Of a DNA stretch of 64,000 nt, positions 1 to 8,308 are shown piece by piece. The DNA comes from Corynebacterium liangguodongii (GTDB lineage: Bacteria; Actinomycetota; Actinomycetes; Mycobacteriales; Mycobacteriaceae): assembly GCF_003070865.1 (NCBI RefSeq), contig NZ_CP026948.1, positions 186,001 to 250,000 on the forward strand, read 5' to 3'. The position numbers and the translations under genes were made by a program. Position 1 is the stretch's first letter. Each line of letters opens with the position of its first letter. The notes beneath the pieces are model-generated. The model worked only from the letters and a program-made list of their open reading frames with translations. It did no database searches and was not told the origin of the DNA.

Positions 1-2284
1 CCGCGAGGATAACCACCGCGGCCATCCCGAGCACGGAGAGCTCACCCAAGGTGTCGAACCCGCGGAACTCGACGATGATGACCGCGACGATGTTGTCCGC
101 CTTGGTCTGCGCGCCGCCCTCGGTGAGGTACCACTGCGCGAGCTCGGAACGGCCGCGGCGCCCGGTCAAGCCGTAGACGCCCGCAAACGCGACGACGCCG
201 GCGACGATGGCCAGCGCGGCCGCGGCCCACTGGCGGGCCTTCGGGGTGGGCGGGAAGTGGCGCGGCTGGTAGCGCAGCACCATCATGATCACCACCACGG
301 TGAGCGATTCGACGAGGAACTGCGTGAGTGCCACGTCGGGCGCGCCGAGGAGCAGCATCTGCAGCGACATGCCCACCCCGAGGGTGCCGAGGAGCACCGC
401 GGCGGTGAGCCTGCCGCGGGTGAAGACGAGGGCGGCGACGGAGGCGACGATGATGGCGCACGGGATGAGATCGGTGGCGTACGTCAAGCCGTCGACACGC
501 GGGGCCGGGGCGACCCCGTCGATGCCGTTGCGTGCCGCGAGCACGCTCAGGCCGAGGGCGAGAACGCACGCGACGAGCCACACGAGGTGGCGCGACGGGT
601 TGGGCCCGGCCGCCATGGCCCCTGCCGCGCGCCCCGCGGCACCGAGTCTTGAGATGAGGGCCGAAAGCACGTCGTTACCAGTGGCTGGCAGCAGCGCGCG
701 GCCGTTGAGCGCGGCGAAGGCTCGCTTGCGCGCGACGATGAAGACCACCCCGGCGATGAGGACGAGGACAGAGACGATCAGCGGCGCCGTGATCCCGTGC
801 CACAACGAGAGGTGGGCGGTGAAATCCTCCGGGCCGCCGATGGCGCGCACCCCGGCGCTGATCGGTGAATCGACAGCGGAGAGCGCAAAGGGCGCCACGA
901 TGGAAAACAGCCCGGGCACGGCGGCCGGCAGCCAGAGGGAGAGCGGCGCTTCGCGGACCTCGGAGAGGTCACGCGGGCCGTCGACAAACGCGCCGAAGAC
1001 GATCTTGGCGCAGTAGGCGAACGTCAAGAACGCGGCGAAGCCGGCGACTACGAGCAAGAACCCGCCGGCCGGGGCCTCGGTGAGCGCCGCGAGGATCGAC
1101 TCCTTGGAAACGAACCCGAACAGCGGGGGCACCGCCGCCATGGACGCGGCGGCGACCACGACCGAGCCGAAGGTGAACGGCATCTGGCGGTACAGCGGCC
1201 CGAGGCGGCGGATGTCGCGGGTGCCGGCTTGGTGGTCGATCACGCCGATGAGCATGAACAGGCTCGATTTAAACAGCGCGTGCGCGAGCGTGTGCACGAG
1301 CGCGGCGGCCAGTGCGCTCGGCGTGCCGACGCCCACCGCGGCCACGATCCAGCCCAGGTGCGAGACGGTGGAATACGCCGTGAGCTGCTTGAGGTCCGTC
1401 TTCGTGAGCGCGAAAAGCGCCGACATGACGGCGGTGCCGAGCCCGACCGTGATGAGCAGCCAGTTCCAGGCGGCGACGCCTGCAAACACCGTGGAGAACC
1501 GCAGCAGCAGGTAGATGCCCGCCTTGACCACCGCCGCGGCGTGGAGGAAGGCGGAGACCGGCGTCGCCGCGGCCATCGCCTCGGGCAGCCAGAAGTGGAA
1601 GGGGAACTGCGCGGCCTTGGTAAAGGCCGACGCGGCGACGAGGATGGCGATCAGGGTTGTCAGCTGCGGACGCTGCGCCCAGACGTCGGAGGCCAACATG
1701 GCGCCTAGCCTCGTCGTTCCCGCGGCCACCGAGGCCAGCGCCAGGGCGGTGAGAAGGGTGAGCCCGCCGAAGAAGGTGAGGATCAAGGTGCGGTAGGACC
1801 CGGCCTCGCCGCCTGAACCCGAGCGGGCGATGAGCAGAAACGAGGCGATGGAGACGAGCTCCCAGCCGATGAAGAGCAGGACTGTGTCGTCGGCAAGCAC
1901 GAGCAGCAGGACCGAGAGCGTAAACGCCGTCATGATGGTGTAGAAGCTCGTGTTGCCCTCTTTGCGCGGCAGGTAGGCGGCGGAGTAGATGAAGACGACC
2001 GCGCCGATGACGAGCGCGAGTAGGGCGAAGAACATGCTCAGCCCGTCCGCGCGCAGGGCGAAGGTGACGTCCGTGCCGGTGCCGAAGAAATCGCGCGCCC
2101 ACGTCACCTCCCAGACCTCCGGGCTGCCCGCCGCGACCTGGGGGTATGCGCTGGCCAGGGCGCCCGCGGCACCGAGGAACGCAAGGGCGAGCGGCCAGCC
2201 GGCTAGCCGATCAAGCCACTTGACCGCCACGGGCGCCACCGCCACGGCCGCGCTGACCAACACGAGGACGAAAGGTAGCGTCAT
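1..2284 (-). CDS. mrpA: Mrp-type Na+/H+ antiporter subunit A (3' end outside window)
   Basis: Membrane subunit of a multisubunit cation/proton antiporter related to complex I NuoL. The frame opens at ATG 2284 and stays open for 761 codons to the window edge, so the C-terminus is missing. Many hydrophobic helices are visible. The NuoL-like signatures are present: WEL near residue 141, KAAQFPFHFWLP near 223-235 and a TPVSAFLHAAAVVKAG stretch near 241-256. After about residue 600 a DUF4040/MbhD-like part (GAPDVALTQFLVES) appears, then EFRGFDTLGE, typical of the MrpA C-terminus. Subunits B to G would be expected beyond the left edge. The divergent neighbour starts at 2466. Family assignment is firm; ion specificity cannot be read from sequence. 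Confidence 0.9.
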   Translation of the reverse strand, partial: MTLPFVLVLVSAAVAVAPVAVKWLDRLAGWPLALAFLGAAGALASAYPQVAAGSPEVWEVTWARDFFGTGTDVTFALRADGLSMFFALLALVIGAVVFIYSAAYLPRKEGNTSFYTIMTAFTLSVLLLVLADDTVLLFIGWELVSIASFLLIARSGSGGEAGSYRTLILTFFGGLTLLTALALASVAAGTTRLGAMLASDVWAQRPQLTTLIAILVAASAFTKAAQFPFHFWLPEAMAAATPVSAFLHAAAVVKAGIYLLLRFSTVFAGVAAWNWLLITVGLGTAVMSALFALTKTDLKQLTAYSTVSHLGWIVAAVGVGTPSALAAALVHTLAHALFKSSLFMLIGVIDHQAGTRDIRRLGPLYRQMPFTFGSVVVAAASMAAVPPLFGFVSKESILAALTEAPAGGFLLVVAGFAAFLTFAYCAKIVFGAFVDGPRDLSEVREAPLSLWLPAAVPGLFSIVAPFALSAVDSPISAGVRAIGGPEDFTAHLSLWHGITAPLIVSVLVLIAGVVFIVARKRAFAALNGRALLPATGNDVLSALISRLGAAGRAAGAMAAGPNPSRHLVWLVACVLALGLSVLAARNGIDGVAPAPRVDGLTYATDLIPCAIIVASVAALVFTRGRLTAAVLLGTLGVGMSLQMLLLGAPDVALTQFLVESLTVVVIMMVLRYQPRHFPPTPKARQWAAAALAIVAGVVAFAGVYGLTGRRGRSELAQWYLTEGGAQTKADNIVAVIIVEFRGFDTLGELSVLGMAAVVILA

Positions 2285-2465
2285 GGGCTCTCTCCAGCAC
2301 GGGCTCCAGCATGGTGCGGCGCCATGGCCGCACGTAATCGGGCAATGGGATAGGTATTAGGTTAGCAACTCTATGGGACATCACCGCATAACTGTGCGGG
2401 CGCGGGCCGCGGTAGCGCGGTGCGCCTCCCGTGTTGTGGCTGGATGCGTGGCTATATTGCCTTGC

Positions 2466-3860
2466 ATGAAATGGCGTCTCCTCGTTGCTGTCGTCCTCCT
2501 AGTCGTGGCGGCGTTTTTGCCGATGAAGCCCGCTGCCACCTGGGCATCGGGCGATGCCGCCACCGGTGCGCCCGCGGTGGCTCCTGGGCCCGATTCGCTT
2601 GTCGACGCCCGCCGTGCCGCCGGGGAGGCCGCAGCCCAGGCCAGCTTGCTCACCAGCGGCACGGGCCAACTCAACGACGGCGTGGTCAAGCTCGACGAGG
2701 GCTCCGCGCAGCTGATCGACGGGGTGGCTGCAGCGCACTCGGGAGCGCAGGAGCTCTCAAACGGCATGGTCGAGCTGCAGGCAGGCACCGGCCAGCTCGC
2801 CGGCGGGGCGACCCAGGTTGCGGACACGGTGGGCGGGATCGTCGACCAGGTCGTCGGCTTCGAGGCCGTGCGCGGCCAGGTCATCGCGGCCATCGATACG
2901 GCGCTGGAGCGTCTCAAGGACTCGAAAAACCCCGACGTGGCCGCCGCCCGGGACGCCTTGACCGGGCTGCGCAGCCAGGCCCAAACCGCCCAGCTGCCCG
3001 GCGACGCAGTAGCTCAGCTCAACCAGCTCAAGGCCGGTTCGCGAGAGGTGGCTAACCAGCTCTCCGTGCCCGGGTACGCCTACCACGATGGCATCTACTC
3101 GGCGACGAACGGAGCGGCCAGCCTGGCCAGCGGGTTGGGTGAGCTCAACAACGGCGCGGGCCAGGCGCGAGAGGGGGTGAGCCAGCTTCGCGACGGCTCC
3201 GGCAAGCTCGATGAGATGGCGCAGGGCAACGCACAGAAGATCGACGCGGTACGCCGCGCGCTGCCGGCCCCTACTCCGGTAGCGGGCTCTGCGGGTTCAG
3301 CGGGTTCGGCGGGTGAGGCCGCCCCGTCCTCCGCGCTAGCCCCGCTGGCGGCGATGCTCATCGCGGCACTGGTGACGCTTACCGGCTTCGCCCTCGCCGC
3401 AGCGGCGGTGTTTCCGGGCGGGCGGCGCTGGTGGGTCGTCGCCTCCGGGGCCGCGCTGATCACCGCGGTAGGATTCGTCCTCGTCATGGTGCTCGGCGTG
3501 TCCATGGCCCCGGCCGCCCTCGCGACGTGCGCGCTTGCGCTCGCACTGGCTACGCTCGCCGCCGCGGGCTTGACGTGGATGCTCATGTCCAGCTTCGGCA
3601 ACGGCGCGGGCATTGGTGCCGCGGCGGCGATCAGTGTCGCAGAAATCGGCCTCGTCGGGTGGGCGTGGAAGCAGGCAGCCGGCGGGAACGTTCCCGCCGT
3701 TGTCGAGTCCGCCTCCAGCGCCATGCCGATGCACTGGCTCACCGCGGCGCTGAGCGCTGCGGGCAACGGGGGCTCGGCCACCGCGCTGTGGGTCGGCATC
3801 GGGCTCTCCGCGGCGGTGGCCCTGCTAGGCGTTGTCGGCCTCAACAGGCCGCGGGCGTAG
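2466..3860 (+). CDS. Heptad-repeat (XXXLXXG) membrane protein, YhgE/Pip-like architecture
   Basis: 464-aa protein of unknown role. The start MKWRLLVAVV at 2466 is preferred over an in-frame ATG at 2373 because it begins a signal-like hydrophobic segment and because TATATT at 2453-2458 lies 7 nt upstream, as in leaderless corynebacterial genes. An exported helical part carries repeated Leu-x-x-Gly heptads (GQLNDGVVKLDEGSAQL, ELSNGMVELQAGTGQLAGG), typical of YhgE/Pip-type and MmpL-associated coiled regions. A short Ala/Gly/Ser linker (GSAGSAGSAGE) leads into about five C-terminal membrane helices. It is divergent from mrpA. The topology suggests an envelope-spanning protein; a specific function would be speculation. 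Confidence 0.75.
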   Translation: MKWRLLVAVVLLVVAAFLPMKPAATWASGDAATGAPAVAPGPDSLVDARRAAGEAAAQASLLTSGTGQLNDGVVKLDEGSAQLIDGVAAAHSGAQELSNGMVELQAGTGQLAGGATQVADTVGGIVDQVVGFEAVRGQVIAAIDTALERLKDSKNPDVAAARDALTGLRSQAQTAQLPGDAVAQLNQLKAGSREVANQLSVPGYAYHDGIYSATNGAASLASGLGELNNGAGQAREGVSQLRDGSGKLDEMAQGNAQKIDAVRRALPAPTPVAGSAGSAGSAGEAAPSSALAPLAAMLIAALVTLTGFALAAAAVFPGGRRWWVVASGAALITAVGFVLVMVLGVSMAPAALATCALALALATLAAAGLTWMLMSSFGNGAGIGAAAAISVAEIGLVGWAWKQAAGGNVPAVVESASSAMPMHWLTAALSAAGNGGSATALWVGIGLSAAVALLGVVGLNRPRA

Positions 3861-3869
3861 AAACGTGTA

Positions 3870-3889
3870 ACCCCCGATCAAGCGGGGGT
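3870..3889 (+). terminator. Short GC-rich hairpin after the heptad-repeat gene
   Basis: ACCCCCG (3870-3876) pairs with CGGGGGT (3883-3889) around a 6-nt loop, 10 bases after the stop codon. No run of T follows, so this is a weak terminator candidate. Confidence 0.45.
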
Positions 3890-3949
3890 ATTCCGCTCCT
3901 CCTCGCAGCGACTCGGATGATCCACGCCTCCGTGTGGTGCACCGATTGT

Positions 3950-3999
3950 GTTGATAGCTTCGGGCACCCGTAATTATCAACAGGTGATGAGTGCCCGAA
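3950..3999. repeat. Two interlocked inverted repeats (pseudoknot-type order)
   Basis: GTTGATA at 3950-3956 pairs with TATCAAC at 3975-3981. TTCGGGCAC at 3959-3967 pairs with GTGCCCGAA at 3991-3999. Both arms are perfect. The second repeat's left arm lies inside the first repeat's loop, so the order is A-B-A'-B'. In RNA this allows either alternative hairpins or an H-type pseudoknot; in DNA it could be two overlapping operator or recombination half-site pairs. An AGGAGA motif and ATG 4019 lie 20 nt downstream. Confidence 0.6.
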
Positions 4000-4503
4000 C
4001 GGCAGGAGAACGCCCCGCATGTACCAAACCTTCGTTAAAGCTCTGGACCCTACGCGGCTCCAGGCGACAACGGTCCGGTATCCGGCTCGTCGTAATGTTA
4101 ATTAACTCTCTTATTGGCGTTAGTGGTCAAGATTGCGCACGGTACAGCTCGCGCTACCTCACACCACCGGCACTCACACCTCAAGCGCCGAAGCGGTGGT
4201 CTATCCCGAGTAGCCAGCTACCTAGCTAGTGGTCGATTCCTGTAGACACATTCGAGCAAGCCGGGCGCGTCATTGCCTTGGACGCCCCGGTTATCGGCGG
4301 AGAGGATATCGGTGCGGCCGGATGCCGGGTGTCTATGCGCGCAGCTGTGCGAGCTCGGTGTGGGAGAGCCTTCGGCAGGTGTGCGTTCACTGTGTGTTGT
4401 GGCAATAGTGCCGACGACTTCTTCGACGTGAGTGTTGATTTGGGCGCCGGTGTCGAACGTACAAAGGCCAGGTGTGCAGACAGATGTGATCGTTCTTGCA
4501 GCA

Positions 4504-4511
4504 CCGGCCGA
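4504..4511. repeat. Target site duplication CCGGCCGA, left copy
   Basis: CCGGCCGA directly precedes the IS256-type end GAGGGTGTC and recurs exactly at 5955-5962 after the other end. Eight bp is the usual duplication length for the IS256 family. Confidence 0.9.
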
Positions 4512-5954
4512 GAGGGTGTCAGGAAATTTGTGTGTGAGGCTCTGATCTAAAAGGAGTTTCACCGATAATGACAACGGTGTCACCGAAGAAAAACCATGAC
4601 CAGGACAAGGTCAACGAGATCAGCGAGAAGCTGATGGAAAATCCTGAACTCGCCAGCTTGATCGGCGAGTTGTCCACCTCCACTGACAATGCAAGCGATC
4701 TGGTCAAAGGCCTGTTGCAGGCATCGATCAACGCTGGTCTGCAGGCGGAGATGGATGCACATTTGGGCTACGGCCATGCCGACCGTAAGGCGAAAGCCCG
4801 GGTGGAAACCGCACAGGAGAGCAATCACCGCAACGGGTCGTACACCAAGACCGTTAATTCTGGGTACGGCGCGTTGGAAGTGACCATGCCGAGGGATCGT
4901 GCCGGCACGTTTGCTCCAAAGATGGTGCCCAAAGGCTCCCGTCGGCTCACAGAGCTCGACGACATGATTATCTCGCTGTACGCCGGTGGGATGACCGTGC
5001 GCGATATTCAGCACCATCTCGCCACCACCCTCGGGGTGGATATGAGCCCAGATACGATCAGCACCATTACCGACGCGGTGTTAGAAGAGGTCATGATCTG
5101 GCAAAACCGCCAGCTCGACGAGTTCTACCCAGTGATCTTCCTCGACGCGCTGCGAGTGAAGATCCGCGATGGCCACCGCGTGGTCAACAAGTCTTGCTAC
5201 ATGGCGGTAGGCGTCGACATGGACGGCATCAAACACATCCTGGGATTGTGGATCGCAGACAATGAAGGCGCCAGTTTTTGGGCATCCGTGTGCGCTGACC
5301 TTGCCAACCGTGGGGTCCAAGACGTGTTCATCGTCTGCTGCGACGGGCTTATAGGCCTGCCGGAAGCCGTGGAGGCAACCTGGCCGAATTCCATGGTGCG
5401 AGATGAGTATCGTGCACCTGATCCGGGCGGCCAACAGGTGGGTGTCCTACCAAGACCGCAAACCCGTCTCCAGCGCGCTACGGGAGGTCTACACCGCACC
5501 GAACGAGGACACCGCCCGCGCCGCCCTGGACGCGTTCGAGGCGTCCGAGCTGGGACGGAAGTATCCGCAATCGGTCAAGGTGTGGCGTGATGCGTGGGAT
5601 CGGTTCGTGCCGTTTCTGCAGTTCCCGCCTGCGGCACGGCGGGTACTCTACACCACGAATTCGATCGAATCGCTGAATGCTGAACTGCGGAAAGCCACCC
5701 GCAACCGCGGCCAGTTCCCGAACGATACCGCGGCGCTGAAGACGCTGTGGCTGATGATCTGCAACATCGAGGACAAGCGCGCTGCCCAGCGAGCGAAGAA
5801 AGCGAAGCGCGCCATCGAATGCAACGGCTATATTGAAGGAGCGAAAGCCACCGGGTGGAAACAAGCCATCAACCAACTAGCCGTGGCTTACCCCGACCGA
5901 TTCGCGGACTACTTGTAAACCAAGCCCCCCGCACACAAAGAATCGGACACCCTC
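4512..5954 (+). mobile_element. IS256-family insertion sequence, copy 1 (transposase broken)
   Basis: A 1443-bp element. The outer 9 bp of the terminal repeats are perfect: GAGGGTGTC at 4512-4520 and GACACCCTC at 5946-5954. Similarity continues inward, with TTTGTGTG on the left and CACACAAA on the right. It is flanked by 8-bp direct repeats CCGGCCGA. It carries one Mutator-type transposase gene, frameshifted here. A second copy lies at 36320-37759; the two differ at many third codon positions and in several residues, so this is not a recent local duplication. Confidence 0.93.
4568..5918 (+). pseudogene. IS256-family transposase, frameshifted
   Basis: Begins at ATG 4568 after AAGGAG. It reads as a Mutator/IS256 transposase until about residue 277, then runs out of frame to 5590. 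The remainder is open in another frame from about 5403 to 5918. Alignment with the intact copy at 36376-37725 places one extra base between 5396 and 5412: 25 nt here against 24 nt there between ATGGTGC and ATCGTGCAC. The first two catalytic aspartates (FLDAL, CCDG) lie before the break; the glutamate (NSIESLNAE) lies after it. Inactive unless rescued by frameshifting. Confidence 0.92.
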
Positions 5955-5962
5955 CCGGCCGA
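5955..5962. repeat. Target site duplication CCGGCCGA, right copy
   Basis: Exact copy of 4504-4511, directly after the right IS end GACACCCTC. It marks the original insertion point. Confidence 0.9.
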
Positions 5963-6012
5963 AAAGTAGCCCTCTGGTACTCGTTGGAAAGTAACCCAGT
6001 GGGTCGTGCCTT

Positions 6013-6433
6013 GACTCCGCAGCTGCAGAGTCAACCTCCTGTGGAGTCCGCACCTCGACTCTGCAGTTGCAGAGTTAGCCTCCCGCGGACTCCGCATTGC
6101 GGACTTTTTCGGCCGCACCGTGACTCCGCAGCTGCAGAGTCAACCTGACCGTGGAGCCCGCACCGCGACTCCGCAGCTGCAGAGTTAGCCTCCCGCGGAG
6201 CCCGCACCGCGACTCCGCAGCTGCAGAGTCAACCTCCCGCGGAGCCCGCACCCCGACTCTGCAGCTGCAGAGTGAACCCGCCCGCGGAGCCCGCACCCCG
6301 ACTCTGCAGCTGCAGAGTGAACCTCCTGCGGACTCCGCATTGCGGACTTTTCCGGCTGCACCGTGACTCCACACCCCGACTCTGCAGCTGCAGAGTCAAC
6401 CCTCCCGCGGACTCCGCATTGCGGACTTTTCCG
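6013..6433. repeat. Array of eight 20-bp palindromes at 44-45 bp spacing
   Basis: Eight copies of a palindrome with consensus GACTCTGCAGCTGCAGAGTC start at 6013, 6057, 6122, 6167, 6211, 6255, 6300 and 6378. The copy at 6378 is a perfect 20-bp palindrome; the others have one to three changes. Intervals are 44, 65, 45, 44, 44, 45 and 78 bp. Spacers are themselves repeated (AACCTCCCGCGGAGCCCGCACC). The units starting at 6057, 6300 and 6378 also carry a second palindrome TCCGCATTGCGGA (6091-6103, 6334-6346, 6413-6425) followed by CTTTTYCGG, resembling a small terminator. It is not CRISPR, because the spacers are not unique. Function unknown. Confidence 0.9.
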
Positions 6434-6730
6434 GTGGGCTACATTTCGGGGAGCGCCCACAACAGTTGCGGTTTACCCCGAGATCCGATGCGATTGCGTA
6501 GATCGTGGCTCTGAAAGTCGGCTCGTACAACGTGGCTGCGTCACGCTTATATAGGTCTTGCGTACCATGGTGGATGAGGTACGTCCCCGCTCCCAGCGGG
6601 GTGCCGGTTTCAGTGTGTCCACCTTCAGGGGGGCAGGTCCAGGTTCACACGCGCGTTTAGGCGTGCCCACATTTCCGCGCACTTTGTCGCACCTTACCGC
6701 ATGGGACCTGCGTGTTTCCCAACTGGGAAA

Positions 6731-6772
6731 AACCCCTGCTCGCCACCTGTTTGCGCAGGTGAGGCAGGGGTT
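6731..6772 (-). terminator. Rho-independent terminator of tRNA-Pro
   Basis: On the minus strand AACCCCTGC pairs with GCAGGGGTT (6764-6772 with 6731-6739). An inner CACCTG/CAGGTG stem is nested inside, and Ts follow (AAAAA just left of 6732 on the plus strand). It lies 11 nt beyond the tRNA 3' end. Confidence 0.8.
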
Positions 6773-6782
6773 CGTGTCTGCA

Positions 6783-6859
<77 letters not shown>

Positions 6860-6919
6860 GCGTACGCGATGTACTTGGGATAGATTACTCTAGGCGCTAT
6901 TGCGTGCCAAAACGCCTGC

Positions 6920-7813
6920 TCAGGACGAGCGCTCCGTGACCTCGATGAGGGAGGCCGACGGGCGGCAGAAGAAGCGGAGGGGGGCGTACTTTGAGGTTCC
7001 GAGCCCGTTGGAGACCTCCATCCACATCTTCCCGTAGCGGTGCAGGCCGGATGCGCGCTGGCGGTCGATATCGGAGTTGGTGACTAAGGCCCGCCCGCCA
7101 GGCAGGCAGATTTGCCCGCCGTGGGTGTGCCCGGCGAGCGCGAGGTCGTAGCCGTCGGCCTCGAAGGCGGAGAGCACCCGGCGGTAGGGGGCGTGGGCGA
7201 GGCCAATGCTCAGGTCGGCTGCCTCGTTAGGGGCACCGGCGACCTCGTCGTAGCGGTCGAGGTCGTGGTGCGGGTCGTCGACACCAGCGAGCGCGAGGCG
7301 CAGGCCAGAGGCTTTGAACTCGAGGCGCTTGTGCGTCGCATCGTGCCAGCCGTGCTCGATGAAGGCGGCGCGCATGCCCTGCCAGGGCAGGTCGACGTAG
7401 GAGGGCGCGCGCTTGGTGTCAGTGAGGTACTTCAGCGGGTTGACCGGCCGCGGGGCCCAGTAGTCGTTGGTGCCGAAGACGAACGCGCCGGGGCGATCGA
7501 GCAGGGGTCCCAGCGCCTCGAGCACCGCGGGCACGCCGCGCAGGTCGGAGAGGTTATCCCCGGTGTTGATCACGAGGTCGGGGTCTAGTCGATCGAGTGC
7601 GCGCACCCACTCGATCTTCTTGCGCTGCCTGGGGATCATGTGCAGGTCGCTGATGTGGAGGATCCTGAAGGGACCACGGCCGCCGAGGGTACCTGGCTCG
7701 AGCAGGGGAAGTTGGTATTCCCGCAGTTCAAAGCGGCTCAGCTCGGCGAACCCGTGGCCGGCGGTGGCCGCGCCGAGTGCGGCGAGGCCCAGTGCAATGT
7801 GTCGAAGCTTCAT
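6920..7813 (-). CDS. Metallophosphoesterase family protein
   Basis: 297-aa calcineurin-like phosphoesterase with an N-terminal hydrophobic segment (IALGLAALGAATAGHGFA), so probably membrane-anchored or exported. Metal-binding motifs are DLH near residue 56, GDN near 87, GTNDY near 115 in place of the usual GNHD/E, and GHTHGGQ near 227. The Asn and Asp of the third motif remain. The substrate is unknown; relatives hydrolyse lipid or nucleotide phosphoesters. It is divergent from the YqeY gene at 7851, 37 bases away. In mycobacteria a similar gene also neighbours the class A PBP. Confidence 0.85.
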   Translation of the reverse strand: MKLRHIALGLAALGAATAGHGFAELSRFELREYQLPLLEPGTLGGRGPFRILHISDLHMIPRQRKKIEWVRALDRLDPDLVINTGDNLSDLRGVPAVLEALGPLLDRPGAFVFGTNDYWAPRPVNPLKYLTDTKRAPSYVDLPWQGMRAAFIEHGWHDATHKRLEFKASGLRLALAGVDDPHHDLDRYDEVAGAPNEAADLSIGLAHAPYRRVLSAFEADGYDLALAGHTHGGQICLPGGRALVTNSDIDRQRASGLHRYGKMWMEVSNGLGTSKYAPLRFFCRPSASLIEVTERSS

Positions 7814-7850
7814 CGCACCCTAGGTTACCTCTCGTCTACCCTGGGGAGAT

Positions 7851-8300
7851 ATGAGCGAGATGAAAGAGGCGATCCGCGCCGACCTGAAAGAGGCCATGAA
7901 GGCCAAGGACAAGACCCGCACGGGCACGATCCGCATGCTGCTCGCGGCGATCCAGGCCGCGGAGACCGAGGGGGCGAAGCACGACGTCACCGACGATGAC
8001 GTGCTCAAGATCATCGCCCGCGAGATCAAGAAGCGGCGCGAGTCCGCGGAGATCTACGGCTCCAACGGGCGCGAGGACCTCGCGGAGGCCGAGCTCGCGG
8101 AGGCGGCAGTGCTCGAGGGCTACCAGCCCGCCCAGCTTGACGACGCCGAGCTGGCCGCACTCGTCGACGAAGCGATCGCGGAGACCGGGGCGGATTCCAT
8201 GGCGCAGATGGGGGCGGTCATGAAGGCCGCCACCGCGAGGGCCGCGGGCCGGGCGGACGGCAAGCGCCTCTCCGCCGCGGTGAAGGAGCGCCTGGGCTAA
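7851..8300 (+). CDS. GatB/YqeY domain-containing protein
   Basis: 149-aa cytosolic protein, full length for the YqeY family. The N-terminus MSEMKEAIRADLKEAMKAKD, the central IKKRRESAEIYGSNGREDLAEAE and the glycine- and alanine-rich C-terminal helices match the tRNA-binding YqeY/GatB tail domain. The family resembles the C-terminal part of the GatB amidotransferase subunit, but its own function is not settled. It is convergent with the PBP gene, which ends 8 nt away. Confidence 0.88.
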   Translation: MSEMKEAIRADLKEAMKAKDKTRTGTIRMLLAAIQAAETEGAKHDVTDDDVLKIIAREIKKRRESAEIYGSNGREDLAEAELAEAAVLEGYQPAQLDDAELAALVDEAIAETGADSMAQMGAVMKAATARAAGRADGKRLSAAVKERLG

Positions 8301-8308
8301 GGGCTGAG

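Larger units (their letters stand above)
3861..4511. other. Intergenic stretch without a supported gene, left of the IS256 copy
   Basis: About 650 bases with no ORF I recognise. It holds the hairpin at 3870-3889 and the interlocked inverted repeats at 3950-3999. ATG 4019 follows an AGGAGA-like site and opens a 28-codon frame (MYQTFVKALDPTRLQ...) ending at a TAA near 4104, which could be the stump of a lost gene. From 4210 to 4503 short frames such as FEQAGRVIALDAPVIGGEDIG run without a plausible start. The stretch looks like decayed accessory DNA into which the IS later inserted. Confidence 0.5.
5963..6782. other. Gene-free stretch between the IS and tRNA-Pro
   Basis: No credible gene. It contains the palindrome array at 6013-6433. 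It also holds a perfect hairpin CCCCGCT (6585-6591) / AGCGGGG (6595-6601) with a 3-nt loop, and the tRNA-Pro terminator at 6731-6772. Short frames through the array encode a repetitive peptide only because the unit is close to 15 codons long. Units of both 44 and 45 bp break any constant frame. Confidence 0.7.

Noticed and set aside
4218..4583. Frames on either strand left of IS copy 1
   Set aside because: They run into the IS or lack starts and recognisable domains. Described as decayed sequence only.
6151..6366. Repetitive peptide frame (RGARTPTLQLQSEP type) across the palindrome array
   Set aside because: It is a by-product of a near 45-bp unit. The mix of 44- and 45-bp units prevents a constant frame, and there is no start signal.
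6013..6433. Possible CRISPR array
   Set aside because: Repeats are palindromic and regularly spaced, but the spacers are themselves copies of one another, unit lengths are 44-45, 65 and 78 bp, and no cas gene is nearby.
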